Source: Chitinimonas sp. BJB300
Lineage (GTDB): Bacteria; Pseudomonadota; Gammaproteobacteria; Burkholderiales; Chitinimonadaceae
Direction: 5' to 3'
Length of the DNA stretch: 47,692 nucleotides
Assembly: GCF_002735695.1 (NCBI RefSeq)
Contig: NZ_PDZH01000020.1
Coordinates: 1 to 47,692, forward strand
Shown: in pieces, positions 7,405 to 15,711 of the stretch
Layout of the letters: the number at the start of each line of letters is the position of its first letter
Numbering within the stretch: position 1 is the stretch's first letter
Program-made: the position numbers and the translations under genes
The notes under the pieces: generated by a model
What the model was told of the DNA's origin: nothing
Seen by the model: only the letters and a program-made list of their open reading frames with translations
Databases searched by the model: none

Positions 7405-7637
7405 GACATTTCCTTGCTATTGCTGGCCGATGGGAAGGCGGCCGGTTTGGCAGTATTCGAGACGCATGGCTCGAATAGTCGATCAATTCAGTCAGGAATT
7501 TTACGGCTTGGTTGGCGAAGAGTCCATGTCGGTAAAATGTAGTACCGGGTTATAAGAATGGCCATTTGCCCGACGAATTCACGGTGTTCTCTGCTTGGTG
7601 CTGGAAGGGAAAGCGCATCACAGGCAGCGAACAGGTT

Positions 7638-8462
7638 CTAGGGTAGGCGCCCTCCACTTACTCGCTCGATACCCGCAAGATCACGCCAACTGCACACGGC
7701 CTGAAAGCCTGCTTGGTTTAGCAGGTGCCGGCTGGTTTCGGCTTGGTCATAGCCGTGCTCGAACAGCAGCCAGCCTCCTGGCCGTAAGTGTGTGGCTGCG
7801 CCAGCAACAATCTGTCGGATATGCAGCATGCCATCTGCGCCGTCGCTCAGTGCGCCTGCAGGCTCAAAGCGCAGGTCGCCTTCATTTAGGTGTGCGTCGC
7901 CAGCGGCAATATAGGGTGGGTTTGAGATGATCAGGTCAAAGCGTTCATCGGCCAGCTCCGTATACCAGTTGCTGCGGGCAAACAGAATGGGCGTACTGTG
8001 CCGTTCCGCATTTCTGGCAGCCACCTCCAGGGCATCGTTGGAGATATCGATGGCATACATAGCAAGCTGTGGCCGATGCTTACGTAGCGAAACCGGGATA
8101 GCGCCTGACCCCGTCCCAAGGTCAAGGGCTCGCCTGGGTTGATCCAGCGGTAAGCGTTCTAATGCCAACTCAACCAGTAATTCGGTTTCAGGACGGGGAA
8201 TCAGCACGGCGGGGCTGACTTCCAGTTCCAGGCTGAAGAATTCACGTGTGCCGACCAAGTAGGCAACAGGTTCACCCGCTGCACGCCGATTAGTCAGCAC
8301 CTGAAACCGCTCTGCGGTGGTGGCGCTGACTTCGGCTTCAGGCCAGGCCGCTTGACGTGTACGGCTGATGGCGCTGACGTGCTCAAGCAGCAATCGCGCT
8401 TCCAATGAAGGCAGGCCACATTGGCGAGCTTGGCTGATCAAGCTTGCGACGGTGTGCTTCAT
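7638..8462 (-). CDS. prmC: Release-factor glutamine N5-methyltransferase
   Basis: Methylates the glutamine of the GGQ motif in release factors 1 and 2, using SAM. The 274-residue protein has an N-terminal helical recognition domain and a C-terminal Rossmann methyltransferase domain with ALDLGTGSGAI (motif I) and the substrate-binding NPPYI (about residue 182). The usual upstream partner prfA is absent; instead the ATG overlaps the stop of an EAL-domain gene by four bases (ATGA), which suggests translational coupling. The stop codon abuts a GAACAGGTTCT half-site that resembles the tip of the MITE-like repeat. Confidence 0.93.
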   Translation of the reverse strand: MKHTVASLISQARQCGLPSLEARLLLEHVSAISRTRQAAWPEAEVSATTAERFQVLTNRRAAGEPVAYLVGTREFFSLELEVSPAVLIPRPETELLVELALERLPLDQPRRALDLGTGSGAIPVSLRKHRPQLAMYAIDISNDALEVAARNAERHSTPILFARSNWYTELADERFDLIISNPPYIAAGDAHLNEGDLRFEPAGALSDGADGMLHIRQIVAGAATHLRPGGWLLFEHGYDQAETSRHLLNQAGFQAVCSWRDLAGIERVSGGRLP

Positions 8463-9376
8463 GCGGTCCTCATGCGGGGCTGTGTTTTTGCGATCGAGAT
8501 GAAATGGTCTCGGTAGAGAAAACCTTGTACACAGTCCACTCCAAGGGCACGGGCCAGCGCCAGATCATGCTCATGCTCAACGCCCTCTAAAATGACTTTG
8601 CCACCGCATTCGTGCGCAAACGCAATCAGGTGCAGCAAGGCTGCGCGAGCCCTGCTGTTGTGGGCACGTGCCAGCCATGATCGGTCGAATTTGAACCAGT
8701 CCACTTTCATCATGACATCAAGCGAAATCACAGAATTGGGTGCGCCAATATCATCCAACGCCAAGCAAATACCGCGTGCAGCAAGGGCACGGACCAGTTG
8801 CTGAGAGAGATGTGCATCGGAAACATCGGTATCTTCAATGATCTCGACCACCATACTGTTGTGATGACTAAGCAGTGTCAGTAAGGGTTCGTCCGCCTCA
8901 TCGGCAGTGACCGCATAGGCGTCCGGATCGAGATTGACGAACAATGTGCCGCTGCCGGGTGCATTTTCCAGCTGTAGGCGTTTGATATCGAATTCGACCT
9001 GATACAGCGAGAGTGGGCTGCGATGCAATGCATTGAAGACCATTTTGGGTGCGAGCGGCTGGCAGTCTGCTGAATAGAACCGTGCGAGTGCCTCGTGACC
9101 CATGATTTCTTGGGATTTAAGTTCAACGATGGGTTGGTACTCCACCCCATAACGTTGCTGGCGCATCAGATCTAACAGCAAGGTAGATGCAAGGTGTGTT
9201 GGGTGCACGTGAATCTGGCGGTCAAAGATGGAGCTGAACATTTTGTAAATATTACCATGCCACTTTAGTGAGGCTGTCGCTGACCCTGTGGCCCAGTTGG
9301 CTGCGGGATCGCTGACTTGGGTTTGGGAGGCTGCTTGTAGCGCTTGTTGTGGTAATGCGCTTTTTTCTTCCACCAT
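8459..9376 (-). CDS. EAL-domain protein (c-di-GMP phosphodiesterase type)
   Basis: A 305-residue protein consisting mainly of an EAL domain (residues ~65-300), predicted to hydrolyse cyclic di-GMP. The main catalytic and metal-binding positions look intact: HEALAR, LFVNLDP, VEIIEDT, ALDDIG, DWFKFDRS, ILEGVE and VQGFLY. The loop after the DD pair is IGAPNS rather than the common FGTGYS, which may affect activity or dimer formation. There is no membrane segment and no recognisable sensor domain in the ~60-residue N-terminal extension, where the start is uncertain (an internal Met lies at 9241). It overlaps prmC by 4 bp and follows mgtE on the same strand, 60 bp downstream. Confidence 0.85.
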   Translation of the reverse strand: MVEEKSALPQQALQAASQTQVSDPAANWATGSATASLKWHGNIYKMFSSIFDRQIHVHPTHLASTLLLDLMRQQRYGVEYQPIVELKSQEIMGHEALARFYSADCQPLAPKMVFNALHRSPLSLYQVEFDIKRLQLENAPGSGTLFVNLDPDAYAVTADEADEPLLTLLSHHNSMVVEIIEDTDVSDAHLSQQLVRALAARGICLALDDIGAPNSVISLDVMMKVDWFKFDRSWLARAHNSRARAALLHLIAFAHECGGKVILEGVEHEHDLALARALGVDCVQGFLYRDHFISIAKTQPRMRTA

Positions 9377-9435
9377 CTGTACTCAGCTAGATGTGCTGGA
9401 GGTGGGGGGTACTTCAGTTTGTTTTGGAAACATAT

Positions 9436-10875
9436 CTAGAGCAGGAACAAGGTCGCCAAACCGAGGAAGATGAAGAATCCCATGCTGTCGGTGGCGGCGG
9501 TGAGGAACACGGAGGAACCGTAGGCAGGGTCGCGACCCAATTTATTCATGGTAAGCGGCACCAACAGGCCAACTAAGGCGGCTACCTGTAGATTAAGAAT
9601 CATCGCTGCAGCCATAACGACGCCCAGATGAACGTCACGGTAGAGCAGAAAGGCGATAAAGCCCAACACGCCTCCCCATACGACGCCATTGAGCAGGGCG
9701 ATAGCATGCTCCTTGGCGATCAGTCTGCGGGCACTGGAAGCGTTGATCTGGCCCAGCGCCAAACCACGCACTACCAATGTGACAGTCTGGGTACCCGTAT
9801 TTCCGCCGATGCCAGATACGATGGGCATGAGTGCTGCCAGTGCAACCAGCGCTTCGATAGTATGTTCGAAAGCGCCAATTACGCGGCTTGCCAGGAAGGC
9901 CGTGCAGATATTCACTGCCAGCCAGGGCCAGCGATTCTTGGCGGACTCCCAAACTGAGCTGAAAAGGTCTTCCTCCTCCTTCAGACCACCCAAGCTCAAC
10001 ACTTCGGCGTCGGTTTCCTCCCGGATCACATCCACCATCATGTCTACGGTCAGTCGGCCGATGACTTTATTGGTTGAGTCCACGACTGGTGCAGAAACCA
10101 GATCGTAGCGCTCGAAAGCCTGGGCCGCGTGGCCGGCATCGTCATCAGGACGGAACATGACCATGTCGCGCGCCATGGCCTCCGATACTTCAAGCTCTGG
10201 GTCGCTGACCAACAGCTTCTTGATCGACAGCACACCTTTGAGGCGCTGGTTGTTGTCCACGACAAATAATTTATCGCAATGGTGCGGAAGCTCTTCAAAG
10301 CGGCGCAGATAGCGCAGTACGACCTCTAGCGTCACATCGTCGCGGATGGTGACCATGTCGAAATCCATCAGTGAACCGACCTGATCATCGGCATAGGACA
10401 ATGCAGATTGCAGTTCGGCGCGTTCTTCTTCTTCCAAGCCGCCGATCAGCTCATGCATCACATCCTGGGGCAGGTCGGGCGCGAGGTCGGCCAGTTCGTC
10501 GGTATCGAGGTGCTCGGCCGCTGCAATGATTTCCGCCCGATTCATATCGGCCAACAGCGACTCACGCACTGTATCCGACACTTCCAGCAGGATATCGCCC
10601 TCGACTTCGGTCTTGATCAGACCCCAGGCCATTAAACGCTCTTCGAGCGGCAGGGATTCGAGAATGAAGGCGATGTCAGCCGGGTGCAGCTGTTCCAGCT
10701 TGTGTTCCAGCTCAACTAGGTTCTGCTTGTGCACCAAGGATTCGACAGGGTCGTGCTTGGGCATTTCCTGCTTATGCGCGAGCGATTCCACCAGCTTGTG
10801 CCGGTTCAGCAGGCGCTGCACTTGCTGCAGGCTCTCTTGCAGACTTTCCTTGGGCTTGGGGGCGGCTTCGGTCAT
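9436..10875 (-). CDS. mgtE: Magnesium transporter MgtE
   Basis: Inner-membrane Mg2+ channel/transporter of 479 residues with the complete family layout. The N-terminal cytosolic helical domain (~residues 60-155, with LPLEERLMAW and DLPQDVMHELI) is followed by a CBS pair (~160-290), which senses Mg2+ and gates the pore. The C-terminal part (~320-479) holds five membrane helices with the signature PIVSGIGGNTGTQT, where the pore aspartate/asparagine region lies. GAGG precedes the ATG by 8 bases. No M-box or other riboswitch was recognised upstream. Confidence 0.94.
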   Translation of the reverse strand: MTEAAPKPKESLQESLQQVQRLLNRHKLVESLAHKQEMPKHDPVESLVHKQNLVELEHKLEQLHPADIAFILESLPLEERLMAWGLIKTEVEGDILLEVSDTVRESLLADMNRAEIIAAAEHLDTDELADLAPDLPQDVMHELIGGLEEEERAELQSALSYADDQVGSLMDFDMVTIRDDVTLEVVLRYLRRFEELPHHCDKLFVVDNNQRLKGVLSIKKLLVSDPELEVSEAMARDMVMFRPDDDAGHAAQAFERYDLVSAPVVDSTNKVIGRLTVDMMVDVIREETDAEVLSLGGLKEEEDLFSSVWESAKNRWPWLAVNICTAFLASRVIGAFEHTIEALVALAALMPIVSGIGGNTGTQTVTLVVRGLALGQINASSARRLIAKEHAIALLNGVVWGGVLGFIAFLLYRDVHLGVVMAAAMILNLQVAALVGLLVPLTMNKLGRDPAYGSSVFLTAATDSMGFFIFLGLATLFLL

Positions 10876-11048
10876 GCCGGGACCTCGTCGTTGACTGGGG
10901 AGGACAAGCGCAGCAAGCCATGAGCAATTGACCGGGCGGCGGCGCGGCGCGAGTTTAGCATGTAGGCTGCTTGAAACCGGGCACGACCACCCCTATCTAT
11001 TTGCGCAGGCCATCATCGCAACTTTCCCAAAGCGGTTTGAAGTACAGC

Positions 11049-11076
11049 TTCAAAGTCGTAATCTGAGGGGTATAAA
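11049..11076 (+). promoter_or_regulatory. Candidate sigma-70 promoter upstream of gshA
   Basis: TTCAAA, 16 bp, then TATAAA. The -10 box is good and the -35 weak. It lies about 270 bp before the chosen gshA start. Confidence 0.3.
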
Positions 11077-11128
11077 ATGCTTACCTTCTCTATACCATTG
11101 TATGTAACCGGATGTTGGCGCGATTCGT

Positions 11129-11181
11129 TGAAACCTGTTTAATGTCTTGCCGCGGCTCGGGATAGATTGAACAGGTTCTTA
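11129..11181. repeat. Small inverted-repeat element related to the 142-bp repeat
   Basis: Ends GAAACCTGTTTAATGTCT and, inverted, AGAACCTGTTCAATCTAT form an imperfect terminal inverted repeat around only about 14 bp. The ends resemble those of the two 142-bp repeats (AGAACCTGTCTAAAGTCT), so this may be a shortened relative. Confidence 0.5.
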
Positions 11182-11342
11182 AGACAGTTGGATTTATCTC
11201 TGACTTGGAGTTGTTGATAGACTGGGCAGTAATCGTGCTCTACCGATGTTTTAAACCAAGCCCGTGCCTGTTTCTTATGCCCGTGCTTGGGTGTTTAGTG
11301 GCCCAGGCCGGGCTCCAACCGCTGCATACGATAGGTTTCGCT

Positions 11343-12641
11343 ATGAAAGTACCTCATCTCGCCACCGCGCTGACTGGCCCCTTGCTCGATTTGGAGCGCA
11401 AGATGCTCACTGCCCAATGTGAGATCGAAGGCTGGTTTCGTAGTCAATGGTTGGAACATGCTGTCCCGTTTTATGGCTCGGTGGATCTACGCAATTCGGG
11501 CTTTAAGCTCGCGCCGGTGGATATGAACCTGTTTCCGGGCGGGTTCAATAATTTGAATCCCGACTTTACGCCACTGTGCGTGCAAGCTGTGCAGAGCTCG
11601 CTTGAAAAGATTTGTCCCGATGCTCGCCGGTTGCTGCTGATTCCAGAAAACCACACGCGTAACCAGTTTTATCTGCAAAACGTTGCTGCCTTGGCGCGTA
11701 TTCTCAAGTTGGCGGGTTTGAATGTACGGTTGGGTTCGCTCAATCCGGAAATCGTTGGGCCGACTACTTTTGACTTGCCTAATGGTGCATCCCTTGTGCT
11801 GGAGCCGATTCAACGTAATGGCCGGCGGGTGGGTCTGCCGGGTTTTGACCCCTGCGTGGTGCTGCTGAATAACGATCTGTCAGCCGGTATCCCCGACATT
11901 CTGCGTAACATCGACCAAAATCTGCTGCCGCCATTGCATGCCGGTTGGTTTACCCGCCGCAAGACCAATCACTTTGCCCTATACGATGGCGTGGCCAAAG
12001 AGTTTTCCGACCTGCTGGGTATCGACCCTTGGTATATCAATCCGTATTTTGGCCAGGTCAGCCAGCTCGATTTCCAAACCCGCGAAGGTGAGGAGCGTCT
12101 GGCGGCTGAGGTGGAACGTGTGTTGTCCCTGACGGCAGTCAAGTATCGTGATCTTGGCATTGATGCTGCGCCCTTCGCTATTGTGAAGGCAGATGCCGGC
12201 ACCTATGGCATGGGGGTGATGAGTGTCAAGTCACCAGAAGAGGTAATTGGCCTCAATCGCAAGCAGCGCAACAAAATGGCGGTGGTCAAGGAAGGGTTGG
12301 AAGTCAGCGATGTGATCGTGCAGGAAGGGGTGCCGACCTTCGAAACCATTGAGGACGCCGTGGCCGAGCCCGTGGTTTATATGATGGATCGTTTCGTGGT
12401 GGGGGGTTTTTACCGAGTCCACACCGAGCGTGGTATTGACGAAAACTTGAACGCCCCCGGTGCTTACTTCCAGCCCTTGGCCTTTAACACACCGCTTTCG
12501 ACACCCGATTGTGACGGCAGCCCGGATTGTGCGCCGAATCGTTTCTATGCCTATGGCGTGGTGGCCCGGCTGGCGCTGCTGGCGGCCGCGCGGGAAATCG
12601 AGGTTACGGAGCCTGCGCTGATGGCGGAACTGACGGCTTAG
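11343..12641 (+). CDS. gshA: Glutamate-cysteine ligase
   Basis: Catalyses the first step of glutathione synthesis, joining L-glutamate and L-cysteine with ATP. The 432-residue protein belongs to the proteobacterial GshA family that is distinct from the E. coli enzyme. Recognisable stretches include GSVDLRNSGFKLAPVDMNLFPGG near residue 45, HTRNQF, KADAGTYGMGV and MDRFVVGGFYR, the last two fitting nucleotide-binding elements of an ATP-grasp-like fold. I chose the ATG at 11343 because the frame upstream of it is not conserved-looking; the ribosome site (AGGT) is weak. gshB follows after an HDOD gene rather than directly. Confidence 0.9.
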   Translation: MKVPHLATALTGPLLDLERKMLTAQCEIEGWFRSQWLEHAVPFYGSVDLRNSGFKLAPVDMNLFPGGFNNLNPDFTPLCVQAVQSSLEKICPDARRLLLIPENHTRNQFYLQNVAALARILKLAGLNVRLGSLNPEIVGPTTFDLPNGASLVLEPIQRNGRRVGLPGFDPCVVLLNNDLSAGIPDILRNIDQNLLPPLHAGWFTRRKTNHFALYDGVAKEFSDLLGIDPWYINPYFGQVSQLDFQTREGEERLAAEVERVLSLTAVKYRDLGIDAAPFAIVKADAGTYGMGVMSVKSPEEVIGLNRKQRNKMAVVKEGLEVSDVIVQEGVPTFETIEDAVAEPVVYMMDRFVVGGFYRVHTERGIDENLNAPGAYFQPLAFNTPLSTPDCDGSPDCAPNRFYAYGVVARLALLAAAREIEVTEPALMAELTA

Positions 12642-13069
12642 ATGTTTAGTCCCGGCCCTTGCCGCTTTCAGCGTGGTGCTTCACCTCGTTAAAAGTTGCG
12701 CACTACAGGCTTTGTACAGATCTCAGAGCCTGTCTAAAGTCTCGCGAGCTAGCGTAAAGACAAGGCGAAAACAGTCGAGGAAGCGGAGTTTATGCGTGGT
12801 AAATGAGTATTCCGAGGGTGTTTTCAACGCCGTATTGCTGGCGCACAGCAGATTTTAGACCGGTTCTCAGGATTGTGCCTTTCACCGGTATTGCCACTGA
12901 GCGGCCGGTTTGCTGCTATGGCGCGGTCGGTTGGAATAACTTCTATGCTTAAGCGGTGTCCTCATCGGTCGTCGTTTCGGGCCAGGTTTGCGAGGACCCG
13001 CCTCCACCTGACATCTTAAATCCGGCCTGCTCTGTCCGGCGGCCGGCTTTACTCCCGAGGAGTCACGCT
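12642..13069. other. Intergenic region gshA / HDOD gene
   Basis: 428 bp containing the second 142-bp-type repeat (12725-12867). The rest shows no gene. A frame opens at a GTG at 12956, but the real start of the next gene is at 13070. Confidence 0.5.
12725..12867. repeat. MITE-like palindromic repeat, copy B (143 bp)
   Basis: Second copy of the element at 5142, in the same orientation and alignable over its full length, with many scattered differences. Ends AGAGCCTGTCTAAAGTCT (12725-12742) and AGATTTTAGACCGGTTCT (12850-12867) are near-perfect inverted repeats. The central TTTAT/GTAAA stem and the GGTGTTTTCAACGCC segment are kept. TCTCAG occurs at 12721-12726 and 12865-12870, overlapping the ends, and could be a target duplication. 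It lies between gshA and the HDOD gene. Confidence 0.85.
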
Positions 13070-13894
13070 ATGACGCTGGAAGAGATTTTTGACAAGGCTG
13101 CTGGTCGTTTACCGATGGTGCCCAAGGTAGTGCAAGAGTTGCTGGCGAGCTTTGAGCGAGCCAATACCGATGTGGATGAAGTGGTAACTCAGGTCTCACA
13201 TGATCAAGTGTTATCTGCAAAGGTATTACGGCTGGCAAACAGTAATCGCATGAGTGGTGGTAAGGCGGTTGCCAGTATCGAAGATGCAGTGGTGCGGCTG
13301 GGTTTTGACCACCTCCGTCTCTTGGTGGTGTCGTCGGGCATGTCTGGTATGCAGATAGCCAGCGAAAGTTTTGATCGTAAAGCCTTCTGGCTGAAAAGTT
13401 TCAAGACCGGCAATTTGGCGCGTTGGGCTGCCAAATTGGCTAAGTTGGATGGCAACACAGCCTATACCTGCGGCTTGTTGCATAACATTGGCGAGCTGCT
13501 GATTCATATCGCGGCACCCGGTGAAATGGCCAAGATAGATCGCATGGTGGTGGCGGGTACCGACCGTGCCCAGGTGGAGAACATGGTATTGGGCGTGGAT
13601 TTGGCGATGGTTGGGGGCGAGCTGGCTCGGCGGTGGCAATTTCCAGTCAATATTCAGCGCGCTATCACACAGCATCCCAACCCTGCCGCCCACGAGCAAT
13701 TTGAACCTTATGCCGGTCTGGTCGCGCTTGCCAGTTTGTTAGCTGCACAATTTGATGCAGAGTTGAGTGATGCCGATATAGCTGAAATGTTGCCCGCCAA
13801 GTTGCTCGATAAACTCGCTATCACCCCTACCGAGATGGTGGACGAACTGCCCAAAGCGCGTGCCAGCTGTGAGGGGTTGCAGGAACTACTATAA
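13070..13894 (+). CDS. HDOD-domain protein
   Basis: A 274-residue cytosolic protein made almost entirely of an HDOD domain, a non-catalytic relative of HD phosphohydrolases found in signalling proteins. LPMVPKVVQELLASF and VSHDQVLSAKVLRLANS near the N-terminus, IEDAVVRLGFDHLRLLVV, and the later GLLHNIGELLIH and LARRWQFP are the usual HDOD landmarks. There is no GGDEF, EAL or receiver partner on the polypeptide. The ATG at 13070 has GAGGAG 9 bases upstream. It separates gshA from gshB, which are adjacent in many related genomes, so it may be an insertion into an older operon. Confidence 0.87.
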   Translation: MTLEEIFDKAAGRLPMVPKVVQELLASFERANTDVDEVVTQVSHDQVLSAKVLRLANSNRMSGGKAVASIEDAVVRLGFDHLRLLVVSSGMSGMQIASESFDRKAFWLKSFKTGNLARWAAKLAKLDGNTAYTCGLLHNIGELLIHIAAPGEMAKIDRMVVAGTDRAQVENMVLGVDLAMVGGELARRWQFPVNIQRAITQHPNPAAHEQFEPYAGLVALASLLAAQFDAELSDADIAEMLPAKLLDKLAITPTEMVDELPKARASCEGLQELL

Positions 13895-13970
13895 ATGCTC
13901 GTCCAGTCGGATCGGGGTGCGATAGTCACTCCATCCGGCTGATTCTTCCCACTTTGCTGACCTCCCGCCC

Positions 13971-14909
13971 ATGCATCTCGCCTTCCTTGCTGATCCCCTC
14001 CATAGCTTTAAGACTTACAAAGATTCCACCTTCGCCATGATGCGTGAAGCCGCAGCCCGTGGCCATGTGCTGTATGCCTTCGAGCAGTGCGATATGCGCG
14101 GGCTGGCCGGCCGGGTGTCGGCCGATGTACGCAGAATCGAACTGACCGGCGATGCGCATGACTGGTTTGCTGCCAGCCCGGTGCAAGCGCGCGAACTGAC
14201 AAGTTTTGATGCAGTCATCATGCGTAAAGATCCGCCCTTTGACAGCGAGTACCTCTACGCTACCCATCTTCTTGAACAGGCAGAGCGCCAGGGCGCGCGC
14301 GTATTCAACAAACCACGTGCTTTGCGTGACTTCAATGAGAAGCTCGCCATTTTGCGTTTTCCCCAGTTCATTGCACCCACGCTGGTCAGCAGCAGGGCTG
14401 ATGATATCCGCGCTTTTTTGCAGGAGCATCAGGACATCATCCTGAAGCCGCTGGATGGGATGGGTGGTGCAGGCATCTTTCGCTTACGCCCGGAGGACCC
14501 CAATATCGGCGTTATTCTGGAAACCCAGACACTGCATGGCAAGGTCACGCTGATGGCGCAGCGCTATCTGCCAGCGATCAAGGAAGGTGATAAACGCATT
14601 TTGGTGATTGCAGGCAAGCCGGTTGAATGGTGCTTGGCCCGTATCCCGATGCAGGGCGAAACACGCGGTAATCTGGCGGCTGGCGGAACCGGTGTAGCCC
14701 GCCAGTTGACCGAGCGTGATCGTGAGATTGCCGATACGTTGGGGCCGCAGTTTGTCGCCGAAGGGCTGCTATTGGTAGGGCTGGATGTCATTGGAGACAC
14801 ATTGACTGAAGTGAATGTCACCAGTCCAACGTGTTTTCAGGAAATCAGCGCCCAGTCGGGTATCAATGTGGCGGGTGTGTTTATTGATGCGTTAGAGGTG
14901 GCAATTTAG
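13971..14909 (+). CDS. gshB: Glutathione synthetase
   Basis: Second enzyme of glutathione synthesis; joins gamma-glutamylcysteine and glycine with ATP. The 312-residue length matches the bacterial GshB. The N-terminal domain opens with [20 protein letters not shown], and the ATP-grasp domain shows [15 protein letters not shown] (~residue 163), [24 protein letters not shown] and the metal-binding [14 protein letters not shown]. No clear Shine-Dalgarno precedes the ATG. The gene follows the HDOD gene by 76 bp and leads into the PTS cluster 100 bp downstream. Confidence 0.95.
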   Translation: MHLAFLADPLHSFKTYKDSTFAMMREAAARGHVLYAFEQCDMRGLAGRVSADVRRIELTGDAHDWFAASPVQARELTSFDAVIMRKDPPFDSEYLYATHLLEQAERQGARVFNKPRALRDFNEKLAILRFPQFIAPTLVSSRADDIRAFLQEHQDIILKPLDGMGGAGIFRLRPEDPNIGVILETQTLHGKVTLMAQRYLPAIKEGDKRILVIAGKPVEWCLARIPMQGETRGNLAAGGTGVARQLTERDREIADTLGPQFVAEGLLLVGLDVIGDTLTEVNVTSPTCFQEISAQSGINVAGVFIDALEVAI

Positions 14910-15009
14910 GCAGAAAAGCTAATCCAGTTAAACATTTGCGTTGTGACCAGGACGGGTTGTCTGCCAGTCGCTGTTAGAATCGATGTAACGCTGTTTTTAG
15001 AGTTTGATC

Positions 15010-15417
15010 ATGGTTGGAATTCTGCTTCTCACGCACTACGGTCTTGGTGAAAGTTTGGCTGAGTGTGCAGCGCATGTACTTGGCCGCCCTTTGCCGCAAC
15101 TACGCTACCTTCCGGTGTACCGTCAGGATGATCCGGACGTGGTGCTGGAACGGGCACGGGCGCTATTGCATGAGATTGATACGGGTACGGGTGCCGTGGT
15201 GCTGTCCGACATCTACGGCGGCACGCCTTCCAATGTGGCGTATCGTCTGATTGTGCCGGGGCGGTTTGAAGCTGTCGCGGGTGTGAATCTGCCAATGCTG
15301 GTTCGTACCCTGAATTACTCGCATGAATCGTTGGAGATTGTGGTTGGTAAGGCGGTAACCGGTGGGCTGGAAGGGGTGATGTATATCTTGCCACCCGTAG
15401 CAAACGCGATTGAATAA
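15010..15417 (+). CDS. PTS EIIA component, mannose (EIIA-Man) type
   Basis: A small 135-residue cytosolic phosphocarrier. The N-terminus VGILLLTHYGLGESL carries the phosphorylatable histidine at residue 9, and LSDIYGGTPSNVA and VAGVNLPML are conserved family stretches. It takes phosphate from HPr. No EIIB, EIIC or EIID gene is nearby, so it most likely belongs to the regulatory PTS found in betaproteobacteria rather than to a sugar transporter. I chose the ATG at 15010 over a TTG two codons earlier. HPr follows after 9 bp. Confidence 0.9.
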   Translation: MVGILLLTHYGLGESLAECAAHVLGRPLPQLRYLPVYRQDDPDVVLERARALLHEIDTGTGAVVLSDIYGGTPSNVAYRLIVPGRFEAVAGVNLPMLVRTLNYSHESLEIVVGKAVTGGLEGVMYILPPVANAIE

Positions 15418-15426
15418 GGACTACGA

Positions 15427-15696
15427 ATGCAACAGCAAGAAGTCGAGATCATCAATAAGCTGGGCCTGCATGCACGCGCTTCCAGCAAGTTGACCCAGCT
15501 TGCCAGCCGCTTTAGCAGTGAGGTATGGCTGACCCGTAATGGTAAGCGCGTCAATGCGAAATCCATCATGGGCGTGATGATGTTGGCTGCTGCCAAGGGT
15601 AGCCGGGTGATGATTGAAACCAGTGGCGATGATGAAGCTGCTGCGATGGCGGCGGTCACTGAGTTGATCGCCAATCGTTTCGATGAGTCGGAATAA
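15427..15696 (+). CDS. ptsH: Phosphocarrier protein HPr
   Basis: The 89-residue HPr passes phosphate from enzyme I to EIIA. His15 in GLHARAS is the site of phosphorylation by EI. Ser46 in KSIMGVM is the position used by HPr kinase in organisms that have one; hprK is not in this window. AAGGA precedes the ATG by 6 bases. It is the middle gene of the EIIA-HPr-EI operon, 15 bp ahead of EI. Confidence 0.95.
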   Translation: MQQQEVEIINKLGLHARASSKLTQLASRFSSEVWLTRNGKRVNAKSIMGVMMLAAAKGSRVMIETSGDDEAAAMAAVTELIANRFDESE

Positions 15697-15711
15697 GCGC
15701 TCGGAGGCGCC

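Larger units (their letters stand above)
10876..11342. other. Divergent intergenic region mgtE / gshA
   Basis: 467 bp holding the promoters for mgtE (minus) and gshA (plus). It contains a candidate sigma-70 promoter at 11049-11076 and a small inverted-repeat element at 11129-11181. A frame runs in from 11205 to gshA, but its first 46 codons have no coding character. Confidence 0.5.

Noticed and set aside
12956-13069. Upstream GTG start for the HDOD protein
   Set aside because: The extra 38 residues are proline-rich and unconserved, and the ATG at 13070 has a strong GAGGAG site and begins directly with the HDOD domain.
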